41,993 nucleotides of DNA from assembly GCF_001552175.1 (NCBI RefSeq), contig NZ_BCQR01000108.1, positions 1 through 41,993 of the forward strand, written 5' to 3'. Below the pieces are notes generated by a model. The model was not told the origin of the DNA and ran no database searches. It saw only the letters and a list, made by a program, of their open reading frames with translations. The stretch comes from Actinomadura kijaniata NBRC 14229. GTDB taxonomy: Bacteria > Actinomycetota > Actinomycetes > Streptosporangiales > Streptosporangiaceae. How positions within the stretch are numbered: position 1 is the first letter of the stretch; every line of letters starts with the position of its first letter. Positions 17,288-25,296 of this stretch are shown here, in pieces. Made by a program: the position numbers and the translations under genes.

Positions 17288-19009
17288 TCAGCCGTCCGAG
17301 CCCCGGGGTTCCGGGGAGGAGCCGGAGGCGGCCGGCGGATCGCTGGGGGGCGGCGGATCGCTCGGCGGGGGCGGATCGCTCGGCGGCGGGGGCGCGGCCG
17401 TCGGGCCGGGGGTGGTCGGGTCCGGTTTCGTGGGCGGGGTGCCGGGAGGCGACGAGGGCGGCGGGCTCGACGGGCTGGTGGGGGACGTCGGCGGGCCGGT
17501 CGGGGAGCTCGTCGGCGGATTCGTGGGAGGGGTCGTCGGGGGGCTGGTCGGCGGGTCGGTCGGGGGCGGGCCGGGACGCCAGGTGACATGGACCTGGAGG
17601 CCGCCGGGCTGGAACGTGACGCCGCCCTCGCCCCCGGAACGCGCGTCGCGGAACACCTGGACGTACACGGTCACGGACTGCCCGGCCTCCAGGCTTCCGG
17701 AGTTCCGGCCGAGCCGGACCGGCCCCCGGGTCACGGCCCGCCAGTGCACCGGGCCGCCCTCGGCGCGCAGCTCGACGGCGCCGTGGGAGCCGCCCGCCAG
17801 GTCCAGGTGGAGCGGCGAGACGGCCAGCGCCCCGGATCCGCCGGGCGGCAGCGGCGCGGACGGCCCGGTGCCGGGGGCCGACTGGTAGTCGCGGCGGGGC
17901 GGCGGGGACGGCAACGCGCCGGGCGGCACGGCCGGAACGCGTGCCCCCAGCGGGAAGGTCGCCGAGACCGGGGCCGACTCCACCCGCCCGTCGACGTCCC
18001 CGCCCCCGCTCGGCGGCGCGGGGACCGGCGGCCGCCCGGAGGGTCCGAGCGCCGCGCGGCCCGCGTCGTGGGGGACGGGCTGCAGGAACGTGGACGCCGT
18101 CGCGCCCCCGGCCACCAGCGCGGCGACGACCGCGGCCACGGCGGCGACGCGGCGGGGTCTGCGGACGGCCCCGAACCGGGGCCGCCGTCGCCGGGGCGTC
18201 CGCGCCTGGACCGGGAAGCCGTCGGCGTGGAACTCGGTGACCCGGGTGGCGGCGAACAGCCGGTAGCCGACCAGCTCGGGATCGTGGAAGCAGGCCATCA
18301 CCTCGTCCCGCAGCGCCTCGGACGGTTCCGGGCGGGGCAGCAGGCCGAACACCTTGGAGGAGGCGACCCGCGCGGGCCGCGCCACCGCGCACGCCCCGCA
18401 CTCCCGGGCGTGCCGCAGGAGCAGGCCGTTCAGGGCGGGGCCGGGATCGTCGCGCCAGTCGCGCAGCAGCATGCCGCGTTCGGCGCACCCGTAGGGGCCC
18501 CGGGCGGCGAGCAGCTCGGCGGTCAGCGCGGCCTCCAGGTCGACGTGCGCCCGCGCCAGGGCGATCTCCGACTCCTTGTCCGGGACGCCCATGACGGCGG
18601 CCACCTCGTCCAGCGGGAGCCCGTGGTGGAACCGCAGTTCGAGGAGCTCGCGGCTGAACGGGGGCATGTTCGACGTCGCGTGCCAGGCGGTGATGCGTTC
18701 GTCCACGTCCTCCTGGTCGTGGCTGGCGACCGGCACGTCCGGCGGCCGGTCCTCGGCCGGGGGGCGGCGCGCGCACTCCAGCCGCGCGAGGGCGAGCAGC
18801 CACGCGCGCAGGCGTCCGGGGTCGCGCAGCCGGTCGACGTGCGCCTCCGCCACGACGAACGTGTCGCGCAGCGCCGCCTGGGCGGCGTCCCGGTCGTGCA
18901 GCCGGAACCAGCAGTAGGCGTAGAGCCGTTCGGCGTGGGCGTCGTACGCCGCGGACGTCGCGCCGGGCTCCCGCTCACGCATCGCCTCGACCAGGAGGTG
19001 GTCATTCAT
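17288..19009 (-). CDS. Sigma-70-like protein fused to zinc-finger, transmembrane helix, BACON-like domain and Pro-rich tail
   Basis: 573 aa. Residues about 5-85 resemble ECF sigma region 2 (YDAHAERLYAYCWFRLHDRD, then LRAWLLALARLECARR). Residues about 117-160 resemble region 4 (ELLELRFHHGLPLDEVAAVM). H200-xxx-C204-xx-C207 matches the anti-sigma zinc finger (zf-HC2) pattern. A basic stop-transfer stretch RTPRRRRPRF precedes one transmembrane helix (about 287-306). Outside lies a BACON-like beta domain (about 394-478: LAVSPLHLDLAG, GPVHWRAVT, GSLEAGQSVTVYV, LQVHVTWRPG). The last 95 residues are a Pro/Thr/Ser tail with PPPPSD repeats. Regulator, inhibitor-like finger and sensor thus lie in one chain. 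Whether region 2 still binds core RNA polymerase is unknown. It is coupled to the gene at 16608. Confidence 0.82.
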   Translation of the reverse strand: MNDHLLVEAMREREPGATSAAYDAHAERLYAYCWFRLHDRDAAQAALRDTFVVAEAHVDRLRDPGRLRAWLLALARLECARRPPAEDRPPDVPVASHDQEDVDERITAWHATSNMPPFSRELLELRFHHGLPLDEVAAVMGVPDKESEIALARAHVDLEAALTAELLAARGPYGCAERGMLLRDWRDDPGPALNGLLLRHARECGACAVARPARVASSKVFGLLPRPEPSEALRDEVMACFHDPELVGYRLFAATRVTEFHADGFPVQARTPRRRRPRFGAVRRPRRVAAVAAVVAALVAGGATASTFLQPVPHDAGRAALGPSGRPPVPAPPSGGGDVDGRVESAPVSATFPLGARVPAVPPGALPSPPPRRDYQSAPGTGPSAPLPPGGSGALAVSPLHLDLAGGSHGAVELRAEGGPVHWRAVTRGPVRLGRNSGSLEAGQSVTVYVQVFRDARSGGEGGVTFQPGGLQVHVTWRPGPPPTDPPTSPPTTPPTNPPTSSPTGPPTSPTSPSSPPPSSPPGTPPTKPDPTTPGPTAAPPPPSDPPPPSDPPPPSDPPAASGSSPEPRGSDG

Positions 19010-19219
19010 GACCAGAAAAGTAAAGGTTCACCGCGCTTCATACCGGTGATTTCCCAAGAACGGTCGCCCCTTTACCCGACCACCCTAGAATGAGGCGATT
19101 AATCGATTAGAGAATAATGTCCGCTTTGCGAGGCGCCTTCGTGGGGGCGCTCCGAGCAGCATCATCTGTCACCACGCATCCGGTCACGCACTCTTCGTAA
19201 ACAGGCTCGAAATGGTGAC
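19010..19219. promoter_or_regulatory. Upstream region of the sigma/BACON-like gene with overlapping palindromes
   Basis: 210 bp between the NERD gene stop and the sigma-like gene start. An AT-rich patch contains two overlapping perfect 10-bp palindromes, CGATTAATCG (19096-19105) and TAATCGATTA (19100-19109), a strong contrast to the surrounding GC content. This is a plausible regulator site or promoter for the minus-strand sigma-like gene. No gene is seen here. Confidence 0.45.
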
Positions 19220-19963
19220 TCACCTGGCGGGGCAAGGCCCCGTCATCGGCGGGAAAAGCCGTTCCGCGGCCGCCGCGACGGTCGCGACCTGAGCGCTGGT
19301 GAAGATCACCGGCTCCCCGGCGATGACGGCCGTGACCTCCCGCACCGCGTACAGCGCCACCCCGGCGTGCTCCAGCCCGCCCCGGGGCACCCGGGCGCCG
19401 TGCACCGCCACCAGCGGCATGACCGCGACCTGGTGGTCCAGCTCCTTCGACAGCCCCTCCGAGACCGTCCGCGCCGCCCGCGCGGCGACGGCGACGTTCC
19501 CGGCGGGCCGCCGCCCGACCCACAGCCGCCGCCCCTCGACCCGCACCCGCACGCCCCACCGCCAGCGGCGGCTGACGATGGCGTACACGCCGGTCAGGCC
19601 CACCACCAGATGATCGAGGTTGGCGGTGGCGCCGGGCAGCGCCCGGTCGTGCAGCACGTGGTGGCCCACCGGATCGAGCCGCCGCAACCGCCGCCCGGTA
19701 CGGCGTTCGGCCAACGCGCCCCGCCGCCACTCCGCGAGCGGCTCGTGCCGCGACCGCTCGTACAGCGTGTGCCCGACGAACACCACGATGGCCACAACCG
19801 GCCCCGCCCGCCACGGCAGCACCCCGGCGGCGACCACCCCCGCCGACACGGCGACCAGGCCGCGGACGACCACGCGTTCCCGGCGGTACTCGGCGGCCAG
19901 CACCCGGTACCGAGCCCAGGCGGAGGCCCCGGCGTCGCCCGCGCCCCTCACCCTGTCCCGCAC
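19220..19963 (-). CDS. Membrane-anchored NERD (nuclease-related) domain protein
   Basis: 247 aa from a GTG start with AAGGGG about 6 nt upstream. Two hydrophobic helices (about 34-50 and 54-66) follow a basic N-terminus. A NERD-like core follows: GRRLRRLDPVGHHVLHDRALPG, then ANLDHLVVGLTGVYAIVSRRW, matching the family pattern of conserved Asp-His and Gly-Val-Tyr/Phe. The Lys that normally follows this strand in active-type NERD/restriction-endonuclease folds appears to be replaced by Arg/Ser (IVSRRW), so nuclease activity is doubtful. It is divergent from the MerR-type gene; the 141-bp gap holds the promoters of both. Confidence 0.75.
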   Translation of the reverse strand: MRDRVRGAGDAGASAWARYRVLAAEYRRERVVVRGLVAVSAGVVAAGVLPWRAGPVVAIVVFVGHTLYERSRHEPLAEWRRGALAERRTGRRLRRLDPVGHHVLHDRALPGATANLDHLVVGLTGVYAIVSRRWRWGVRVRVEGRRLWVGRRPAGNVAVAARAARTVSEGLSKELDHQVAVMPLVAVHGARVPRGGLEHAGVALYAVREVTAVIAGEPVIFTSAQVATVAAAAERLFPPMTGPCPAR

Positions 19964-20068
19964 CGAACGCCCCTTCCGCTCGGGACCGAAGGCACAAGCG
20001 TGCGGCAGCCGCCACCGTCCTTCAAGGACTTTGACCTCGTCGTTCCCACATCGCGAAAAAGCGCGTCG

Positions 20069-20105
20069 TTGACAGTGTCACGATGACAGTGTCATCATCG
20101 GGGCA
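20069..20105 (+). promoter_or_regulatory. Promoter with twin TGACA-N-TGTCA operators and probably leaderless start
   Basis: TTGACA (20069-20074) and CATCAT (20093-20098) form a -35/-10 pair with an 18-bp spacer. Two identical odd palindromes TGACAGTGTCA (20070-20080 and 20084-20094), 14 bp apart, overlap both elements. The expected transcription start coincides with the ATG at 20105 and no ribosome-binding site precedes it, so the mRNA is probably leaderless. Confidence 0.68.
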
Positions 20106-21106
20106 TGGACGCCGCCTGGACCATCGCCGAACTCGCCGAACGCGCCGCCGCGGCCCTCGCCGCGGGCGCTCCCGTGCGGGTCAACGGCCGGGTTCGCGAC
20201 CTGCCCAACGCCCGCCTGATCCGCTGGTACACCACCATCGGCCTCCTCGACCCGCCGCTGGGCCGCCGGGGCCGCACGGCCCTGTACGGCCGCCGCCACC
20301 TGCTCCAGCTGGTGGCGGTCAAGCGCCGCCAGTCCCAGGGCCGTTCCATAGCGGAGATCCAGCGGGAGCTGACCGGCGCGACCGACGTGATGCTGCGCGA
20401 GATCGCCGCCCTGCCCGAGGGGGACCTCCGGGACCTTCCCGCGGAGGACCGCGGAGACCGCGGGGGTCTCGGGGGCCTCCCCGCGGAGGCGCCGGCGGAC
20501 AGCCGTCCGCGCTTCTGGGCGGCCCGTCCCGACATCTCGTTCTCCCCCGACCACGAGATCCCCGAGGAGGACCTCCACTCCCCCGTTCCACTCCCCGCCG
20601 AGCTGCGCGAGCCCGCTCCACGACTCACCCCGCAGCCGACCGCGCGACCCACCGCGCAACCGGCCCGGCGGTCGGCCGCACAGCCCGCCGCGCAACCGGC
20701 CGCGTTGGTACAGGGAATCCGCCTCGCCCCCGGCGTCGTCGTCATGCTCGACGCCCCGATCCCGGACGGACCCGGTCCCATCCCGCCGACTCCGGAGGAT
20801 CTGACCGCCCTCCAGTCCGCCGCCCGCCCCCTCCTGGCCGAGCTCCACCGCCGCGGCCTCCTCCCCGCCGGGCACACCTCACCCGACGCGCCGCGCCCCC
20901 AGGAGACACCGCACTCCCAAGAAGCACCGCGCCCCCACGACTCCCCACATTCGCAAGAGACGCCACACCCGCAAGAGATCCCGCATTCCCACGCGGCCGG
21001 GCAGCCGCCCACCACGGCCGCCCCCTCCGCCGCGGATCCCTCCGCCGCGGACCCCACCGATCCCTCCTCCACCACGTCAGCCGATCCAGCCGGGAGGTCC
21101 CAGTGA
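20105..21106 (+). CDS. MerR-family-like transcriptional regulator with long Pro-rich C-terminus
   Basis: 333 aa. The N-terminal region has a MerR-type winged HTH: TIAELAERAAAAL, then RLIRWYTTIGLLDPPLGRRGR and TALYGRRHLLQLVAVKRRQSQGRSIAEIQREL (about 37-89). Between the first helix and the wing there is an insertion (GAPVRVNGRVRDLPNA) not usual in classical MerR. The remaining 240 residues are low-complexity Pro/Ala/His/Thr-rich with no recognised effector domain, except a short ordered segment VQGIRLAPGVVVMLDAPIPD and a helix TALQSAARPLLAELHRRGLL. The stop overlaps the start of the VIT-vWA gene (GTGA). Tandem palindromes across its own promoter suggest autoregulation. Confidence 0.82.
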   Translation: MDAAWTIAELAERAAAALAAGAPVRVNGRVRDLPNARLIRWYTTIGLLDPPLGRRGRTALYGRRHLLQLVAVKRRQSQGRSIAEIQRELTGATDVMLREIAALPEGDLRDLPAEDRGDRGGLGGLPAEAPADSRPRFWAARPDISFSPDHEIPEEDLHSPVPLPAELREPAPRLTPQPTARPTAQPARRSAAQPAAQPAALVQGIRLAPGVVVMLDAPIPDGPGPIPPTPEDLTALQSAARPLLAELHRRGLLPAGHTSPDAPRPQETPHSQEAPRPHDSPHSQETPHPQEIPHSHAAGQPPTTAAPSAADPSAADPTDPSSTTSADPAGRSQ

Positions 21107-23610
21107 CCATGCGCATCACCCCTCTTCCCGAGACTCCGACGCTCCCGGAACCCGACGGCGGCCTGGGCGCGCTCACCACCGACAAGGGCAACCTGCCGCT
21201 CGACACCGTGGACGTCCGCGCCTCGGTGACCGGACTGGTCGCGGGCGTCGAGGTGGTCCAGGGCTTCCGCAACCCGTTCGACGTCCCGCTCGAAGCCACC
21301 TACGTGTTCCCGCTGCCCGACCGCGCGGCGGTGACCGGGCTGCGCATGGAGGCCGACGACCGGACGATCGAGGGCGTCCTCAAGGAGCGCGGCCAGGCCC
21401 GCCAGGACTACGACCGCGCCGTCGCCGCCGGTCAGCGGGCCGCCATCGCCGAGGAGGACCGCCCCGACGTCTTCACCATGCGGGTCGGCAACATCCTCCC
21501 CGGCGAACGGGTGACGATCCGCCTCACCCTCGACCAGCCGCTCCCGTACGAGACGGACCAGCACGGCGGCGGCGAGGCGACGTTCCGCTTCCCGCTCGTC
21601 GTCGCGCCCCGCTACATCCCCGGCGTCCCGCTCGGGGACGAGGCGGCGGGCCAGGGCACCGCCCCCGACACCGACGCGGTCCCCGACGCCTCCCGGATCT
21701 CCCCGCCCGTGCTGCTCCCCGGCTTCCCGAACCCGGTCCGGCTGGCCATCACCGTGGACATCGACCCGGCGGGGCTCCCCCTCACCGAGCTGCGCTCGGC
21801 CCTCCACGTCACCACCACCGACGAGGACCGCGCGGAAGGCACGGGCCCCGCCGGCGGCACCGTCCGCCTGGTCCCCGGCGAACGGCTCGACCGCGACTTC
21901 ATCCTGCGCCTGGTCTACGCCGCGCGGGACGGCGAGGACACCGCCGCGCCCGCCTCCCTCGCGCTGGTCCCCGACGAGTCCGGCACCGAGGGCACCTTCA
22001 CGCTGACGGTGCTGCCGTCGGGCCACGGCCGCCCCCGGCCGCGCGACGTCGTGCTGGTCCTCGACCGCTCCGGCAGCATGCACGGCTGGAAGATGGTCGC
22101 GGCCCGCCGGGCCGCCGCCCGCATCGTGGACACCCTCACCGCCGACGACCGGTTCGCGGTGCTGTCGTTCGACACCGTCGTGGAACGGCCCCGCGACCTC
22201 GGCACGGGCCTGGTCTCCGGCACCGACCGCAACCGGTTCCGCGCCGTCGAGCACCTGGTCTCCGTCGACGCGCGCGGCGGCACCGTGCTGCTCGCCCCGC
22301 TCCAGGAGGCGTGCGCGCTGCTCGCCGACCCGCACCGGGACCGCGTGCTGGTCCTCATCACCGACGGCCAGGTGGGCAACGAGGACCAGATCCTCGCCCA
22401 GCTCGGCCCCCGCCTCCAGGGCGTGCGCGTCCACACCGTGGGCATCGACCAGGCCGTCAACGCGGGCTTCCTGAACCGCCTGGCGGAGATCGGACGGGGC
22501 CGCTGCGAGCTGGTCGAGTCCGAGGACCGGCTCGACACGGCGATGGAGCACATCCACCACCGCATCGGCGCCCCGCTCGTCACCGACCTGTCACTGCACG
22601 CCGAGGGCCTGACGCTGGTCCCCGACACGGTCGCGCCCAGCCGCCTCGGCGCGCTGTTCCCCGGCGTCCCCTTGGTGGTCTCCGGCCGTTTCCGGGGAGC
22701 CCCCTCCGGCACGCTGACCGTCCGCGGCACCGGCTCCGACGGCACCCGATGGGAACGCGACGCCAAGGCCGCCGTCACCGGCAACCGCTCGATCACCTCG
22801 ATCTGGGCCCGCGCCCACCTCCGCGACCTGGAGGACCGCTACGCCATCTCCGGCTCCGACGAGCTGGAACGGCGCATCGTGGACGCCTCGCTGCGCTTCG
22901 GCGTGCTGTGCCGCTTCACCGCGTTCGTGGCGATCGACAGCCGGGTGGCCACCGAAGGCCAGGCCCCGCACCAGGTCGTCCAGCCGGTCGAGTCGCCCCG
23001 CGGCTGGGAAAGCCCCCAGGCCACGCTGATGGCGGCCTCCTACGGAGCCCCCGCCATGCCCGCCGCCATGCCCCGGGCCACGGCCGCACCGCCCGGCGCG
23101 CCCCGAGGCGGCGCGGCACGCGGCACCGAGCGCTTCGCAGCGGAAAGCCTGGACGTCCCCGACTTCCTCGCCTCCTCGGCACCCCCGAGCCCCGCACCCC
23201 CGAGCTCCGCCGCGCCGAGCCCCGCCGCGCCGAGCCCCGCCGCGCCGGGCATGTCCGCTCCCCCTCCGCGCCGTCGTACGAAGGACGACGCGGCCGTCCA
23301 GCGCCTGGACAACGCCCGCCGCGATCTCGCCGAGGAGCTGCGCCGCCTCACCGACCTGCGGTCCGCCCCCCAGGCCGACCGTCACCAGTACCTCCTGGCG
23401 CACCTGCTGCCGGTCCTGGAGACGACCGTCCAGGACCTCGACCGGTGGGGCGACACCCCGCGCTCCCTGTCGGCCCTGCTCACCGACCTCCGAGCCGTGT
23501 CCCCCGCCGACCCCACCCGTCTGGACGAGCTCTGGACCCGCACCATCGAGACCCTCAAGGAGTTCACGACGCCACCCCCCAAGCGAGCGTTCTGGAAGCG
23601 CCGCTCCTGA
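21103..23610 (+). CDS. VIT and von Willebrand factor A domain protein
   Basis: 835 aa from GTG at 21103, with GGGAGG 5 nt upstream and GTGA overlap with the MerR-type gene. An N-terminal VIT domain (about 20-150) contains VVQGFRNPFDVPLEATYVFPLP and VLKERGQARQDYDRAV. A vWA domain (about 314-490) has an intact MIDAS motif DRSGS (321-325), a threonine loop GGTVLLAPL, and VLITDGQVGNEDQ. A beta-rich region (about 500-600) and a helical segment precede a Pro/Ala/Ser linker; the C-terminal 100 residues are helical. There is no signal peptide, so it is probably cytoplasmic. Bacterial VIT-vWA proteins are thought to mediate protein contacts; the partner here is unknown. The two genes form a closed two-gene unit ended by a hairpin. 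Confidence 0.92.
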   Translation: MTMRITPLPETPTLPEPDGGLGALTTDKGNLPLDTVDVRASVTGLVAGVEVVQGFRNPFDVPLEATYVFPLPDRAAVTGLRMEADDRTIEGVLKERGQARQDYDRAVAAGQRAAIAEEDRPDVFTMRVGNILPGERVTIRLTLDQPLPYETDQHGGGEATFRFPLVVAPRYIPGVPLGDEAAGQGTAPDTDAVPDASRISPPVLLPGFPNPVRLAITVDIDPAGLPLTELRSALHVTTTDEDRAEGTGPAGGTVRLVPGERLDRDFILRLVYAARDGEDTAAPASLALVPDESGTEGTFTLTVLPSGHGRPRPRDVVLVLDRSGSMHGWKMVAARRAAARIVDTLTADDRFAVLSFDTVVERPRDLGTGLVSGTDRNRFRAVEHLVSVDARGGTVLLAPLQEACALLADPHRDRVLVLITDGQVGNEDQILAQLGPRLQGVRVHTVGIDQAVNAGFLNRLAEIGRGRCELVESEDRLDTAMEHIHHRIGAPLVTDLSLHAEGLTLVPDTVAPSRLGALFPGVPLVVSGRFRGAPSGTLTVRGTGSDGTRWERDAKAAVTGNRSITSIWARAHLRDLEDRYAISGSDELERRIVDASLRFGVLCRFTAFVAIDSRVATEGQAPHQVVQPVESPRGWESPQATLMAASYGAPAMPAAMPRATAAPPGAPRGGAARGTERFAAESLDVPDFLASSAPPSPAPPSSAAPSPAAPSPAAPGMSAPPPRRRTKDDAAVQRLDNARRDLAEELRRLTDLRSAPQADRHQYLLAHLLPVLETTVQDLDRWGDTPRSLSALLTDLRAVSPADPTRLDELWTRTIETLKEFTTPPPKRAFWKRRS

Positions 23611-23616
23611 CGCCCC

Positions 23617-23647
23617 TGGCCGGGGCTCCCCGAACGAGCCCCGGCCA
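23617..23647 (+). terminator. Hairpin terminator after the VIT-vWA gene
   Basis: TGGCCGGGGCT (23617-23627) pairs perfectly with AGCCCCGGCCA (23637-23647) around a 9-nt loop, starting 7 nt after the stop codon. Confidence 0.75.
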
Positions 23648-23792
23648 CCCCGGACCGGCCCCCGAATCGGCTCCACCAACCGCGAACCCAACCCGAGTCT
23701 GAACCGGAAGCCCCCGACCAGCCGTCGGCTCCGCGCTCATAACCGCAGGTGGCTGCGGACATCGGGCGTGGAGCCCACTCCCTCCCCCGCCC

Positions 23793-24020
23793 AGGCCGTG
23801 CCCCAAACCCCTGGCCCACCACACCCACCCGGAGACCCGCACCCCACCAGGCCCTGGCGAGCGCGCCACCGCTTCGCGACCTGACGCCTCCAGGATGAAG
23901 AGCCGCCAACGCCCCACCCCCGCCTCGTCTCCGTGGAGCCCGTCTCAGGCTGTGCCCCAAAGCACTGGTCCACCACACCCGTCCGGAGGCCCGCGCCCCA
24001 CCAGATCTCGGCGAGCGCCC
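23793..24020. repeat. Two diverged copies of a dispersed ~75-bp intergenic repeat
   Basis: Copies at about 23793-23867 and 23947-24020 share the pattern AGGCYGTGCCCCAAA, CTGG-CCACCACACCC, GGAG-CCCGC-CCCCACCAG and CTCGGCGAGCGC-like ends. The reverse complement of the same element recurs at 34945-35019. The flanking region 23648-23792 shows nothing recognisable. Confidence 0.7.
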
Positions 24021-24021
24021 C

Positions 24022-24272
24022 CATGGCGTCCGAGCCGTCATCCCGGTCGAGGGAGACCAGAAGGTCAACCGGCTCAAGCGTGGCGCGTGCGATGACCGTT
24101 CCCCGACTTCGACGCCGAGCGCCACAAGGAACGCGACATCGTCGAGCGCCGTGTGAACGGACTCCGCCAGTTCCGCGCTGTGGCCACCCGCTTCGGCAAG
24201 CGCGAGGTCGTCTGCCAGGGCACCATCAATGCCGCGTCCATCGGGATCCGGCTTCGCGCGCCCGTCTCGTGA
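24022..24272 (+). pseudogene. Remnant of an IS5/IS4-type transposase (C-terminal fragment, frameshifted)
   Basis: Two pieces in different frames read like the end of an actinobacterial IS5-type DDE transposase. Around 24025-24090 the frame gives GVRAVIPVEGDQKVNRLKRG. After a frameshift and apparent small deletion, 24102-24272 gives PDFDAERHKERDIVERRVNG, followed by LRQFRAVATRFGKREVV, up to a TGA. The Glu in the DIVERR context is the position of the last acidic catalytic residue in this family. The N-terminal catalytic part, terminal inverted repeats and a start codon are missing, so the element is dead. It lies among degraded repeats in a gene-poor stretch, consistent with an old insertion. 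Confidence 0.75.
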
Positions 24273-24288
24273 ACCGGGGAAGCATGCC

Positions 24289-25296
24289 TTAATCGTCGTG
24301 GTCGGTGCGGCCGAAGAAGTGCAGCTGCCCTTGCCAACGGACCGGATGACCGGCTGGAAGTCGGCCATCCCCCAGCGACGGCAGAAACACCCGGGACCAG
24401 TCGATCGCCGGACCGCCATCGGGGCCTTGCCCGAGCACCTCGGCCAGCTCCGTTCCTCCGCTCTGGCCGCCGGGAACATGGGTCCACACGCCGAAGTCCT
24501 CGTCCAGTCCCTGGCCACGGCCCTCCAGCCATCCGGCGAGATGGTCCTCGGCCGCGCTCTGGACGATGGACGCGTCGTTCAGCAGCCAGACCTGCCCCTT
24601 GATGCTTCCTCCGTGCCCCACCAGACGGGTCATCTCCAGCAGGTGGAATCCGTAGGGATGACCGGCGGTGATCCTCGTCGGAGGATCGGGGAGTTCGAGC
24701 CCCTCCAGTTCCTCCACACGTGCCCTGGCGATGTCATCGTGAGGGTCGACGCGCAGCGCCTCGCGGTAGGCGACGGCCGCCGACTCCTCCTCGCCCAGCC
24801 AATGCAGCGCGCACGCGAGCGAGAACGCCGCGAGGTTGTCATCCGGCTGGAGCCTGAGGGCATGGTGTGCGGCCCGCACCACCTCCGTCGCCAGCTCCTG
24901 CCCGAGCTCGTCGTCCTCCTCCAGCCCGGCCGGCGGCTCGTACCGCGCTTCGAAATGGTCCTCGCCGCCATCGGAAACCTCGTTCAGGTGGGCACGCAGC
25001 TTCCCCAGGGCCAGCACCGTCAGGCACACGGCACTGGTGGGGTCCGCGCCGACGGCGTCCTGGATGGCTGCGCAGGCGTCCCTCACCTCGTCCTCGCCCT
25101 CCAGTTCATCCGGGGTGGCGTGCTCAGTGACCTCCCAGAAGTACTGGAGGGATACACCAGCCGCCCTGCGCGCCGACTCGGCACCCGCCATATCTCTCAT
25201 GGCCACAACACGGTAGTGATCACGATCTGCGTGCGAGAGCCATTTCGCCCACCGGCACAAATCAGGAGCAATCGCGGGCACCATCAGCGGCGTCAT
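24289..25296 (-). CDS. Hypothetical protein with a TPR-like segment
   Basis: 335 aa; the family is not recognised. The middle part holds a tetratricopeptide-like helical pair: AAHHALRLQPDDNLAAFSLA and EEESAAVAYREALRVDPHDD. The C-terminal third is beta/aromatic-rich (VWLLNDASIVQS, FGVWTHVPGGQ, WQGQLHFFGRTD). There is no signal peptide or transmembrane helix. The ATG at 25296 is a guess: the frame is open further upstream, ATG at 25284 is also possible, and no strong ribosome site is present. Its codon use is somewhat less GC-biased than the neighbours. It stands alone between a transposase remnant and a 630-bp gap, which fits acquired DNA. Confidence 0.65.
   Translation of the reverse strand: MTPLMVPAIAPDLCRWAKWLSHADRDHYRVVAMRDMAGAESARRAAGVSLQYFWEVTEHATPDELEGEDEVRDACAAIQDAVGADPTSAVCLTVLALGKLRAHLNEVSDGGEDHFEARYEPPAGLEEDDELGQELATEVVRAAHHALRLQPDDNLAAFSLACALHWLGEEESAAVAYREALRVDPHDDIARARVEELEGLELPDPPTRITAGHPYGFHLLEMTRLVGHGGSIKGQVWLLNDASIVQSAAEDHLAGWLEGRGQGLDEDFGVWTHVPGGQSGGTELAEVLGQGPDGGPAIDWSRVFLPSLGDGRLPAGHPVRWQGQLHFFGRTDHDD

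Noticed and set aside
20083..21102. Upstream open extension of the VIT-vWA frame through the MerR-type gene
   Set aside because: The translation is Arg/Pro-rich noise in the +1 frame of a recognisable HTH protein. The GTG at 21103 with a good ribosome site and GTGA overlap is the better start.
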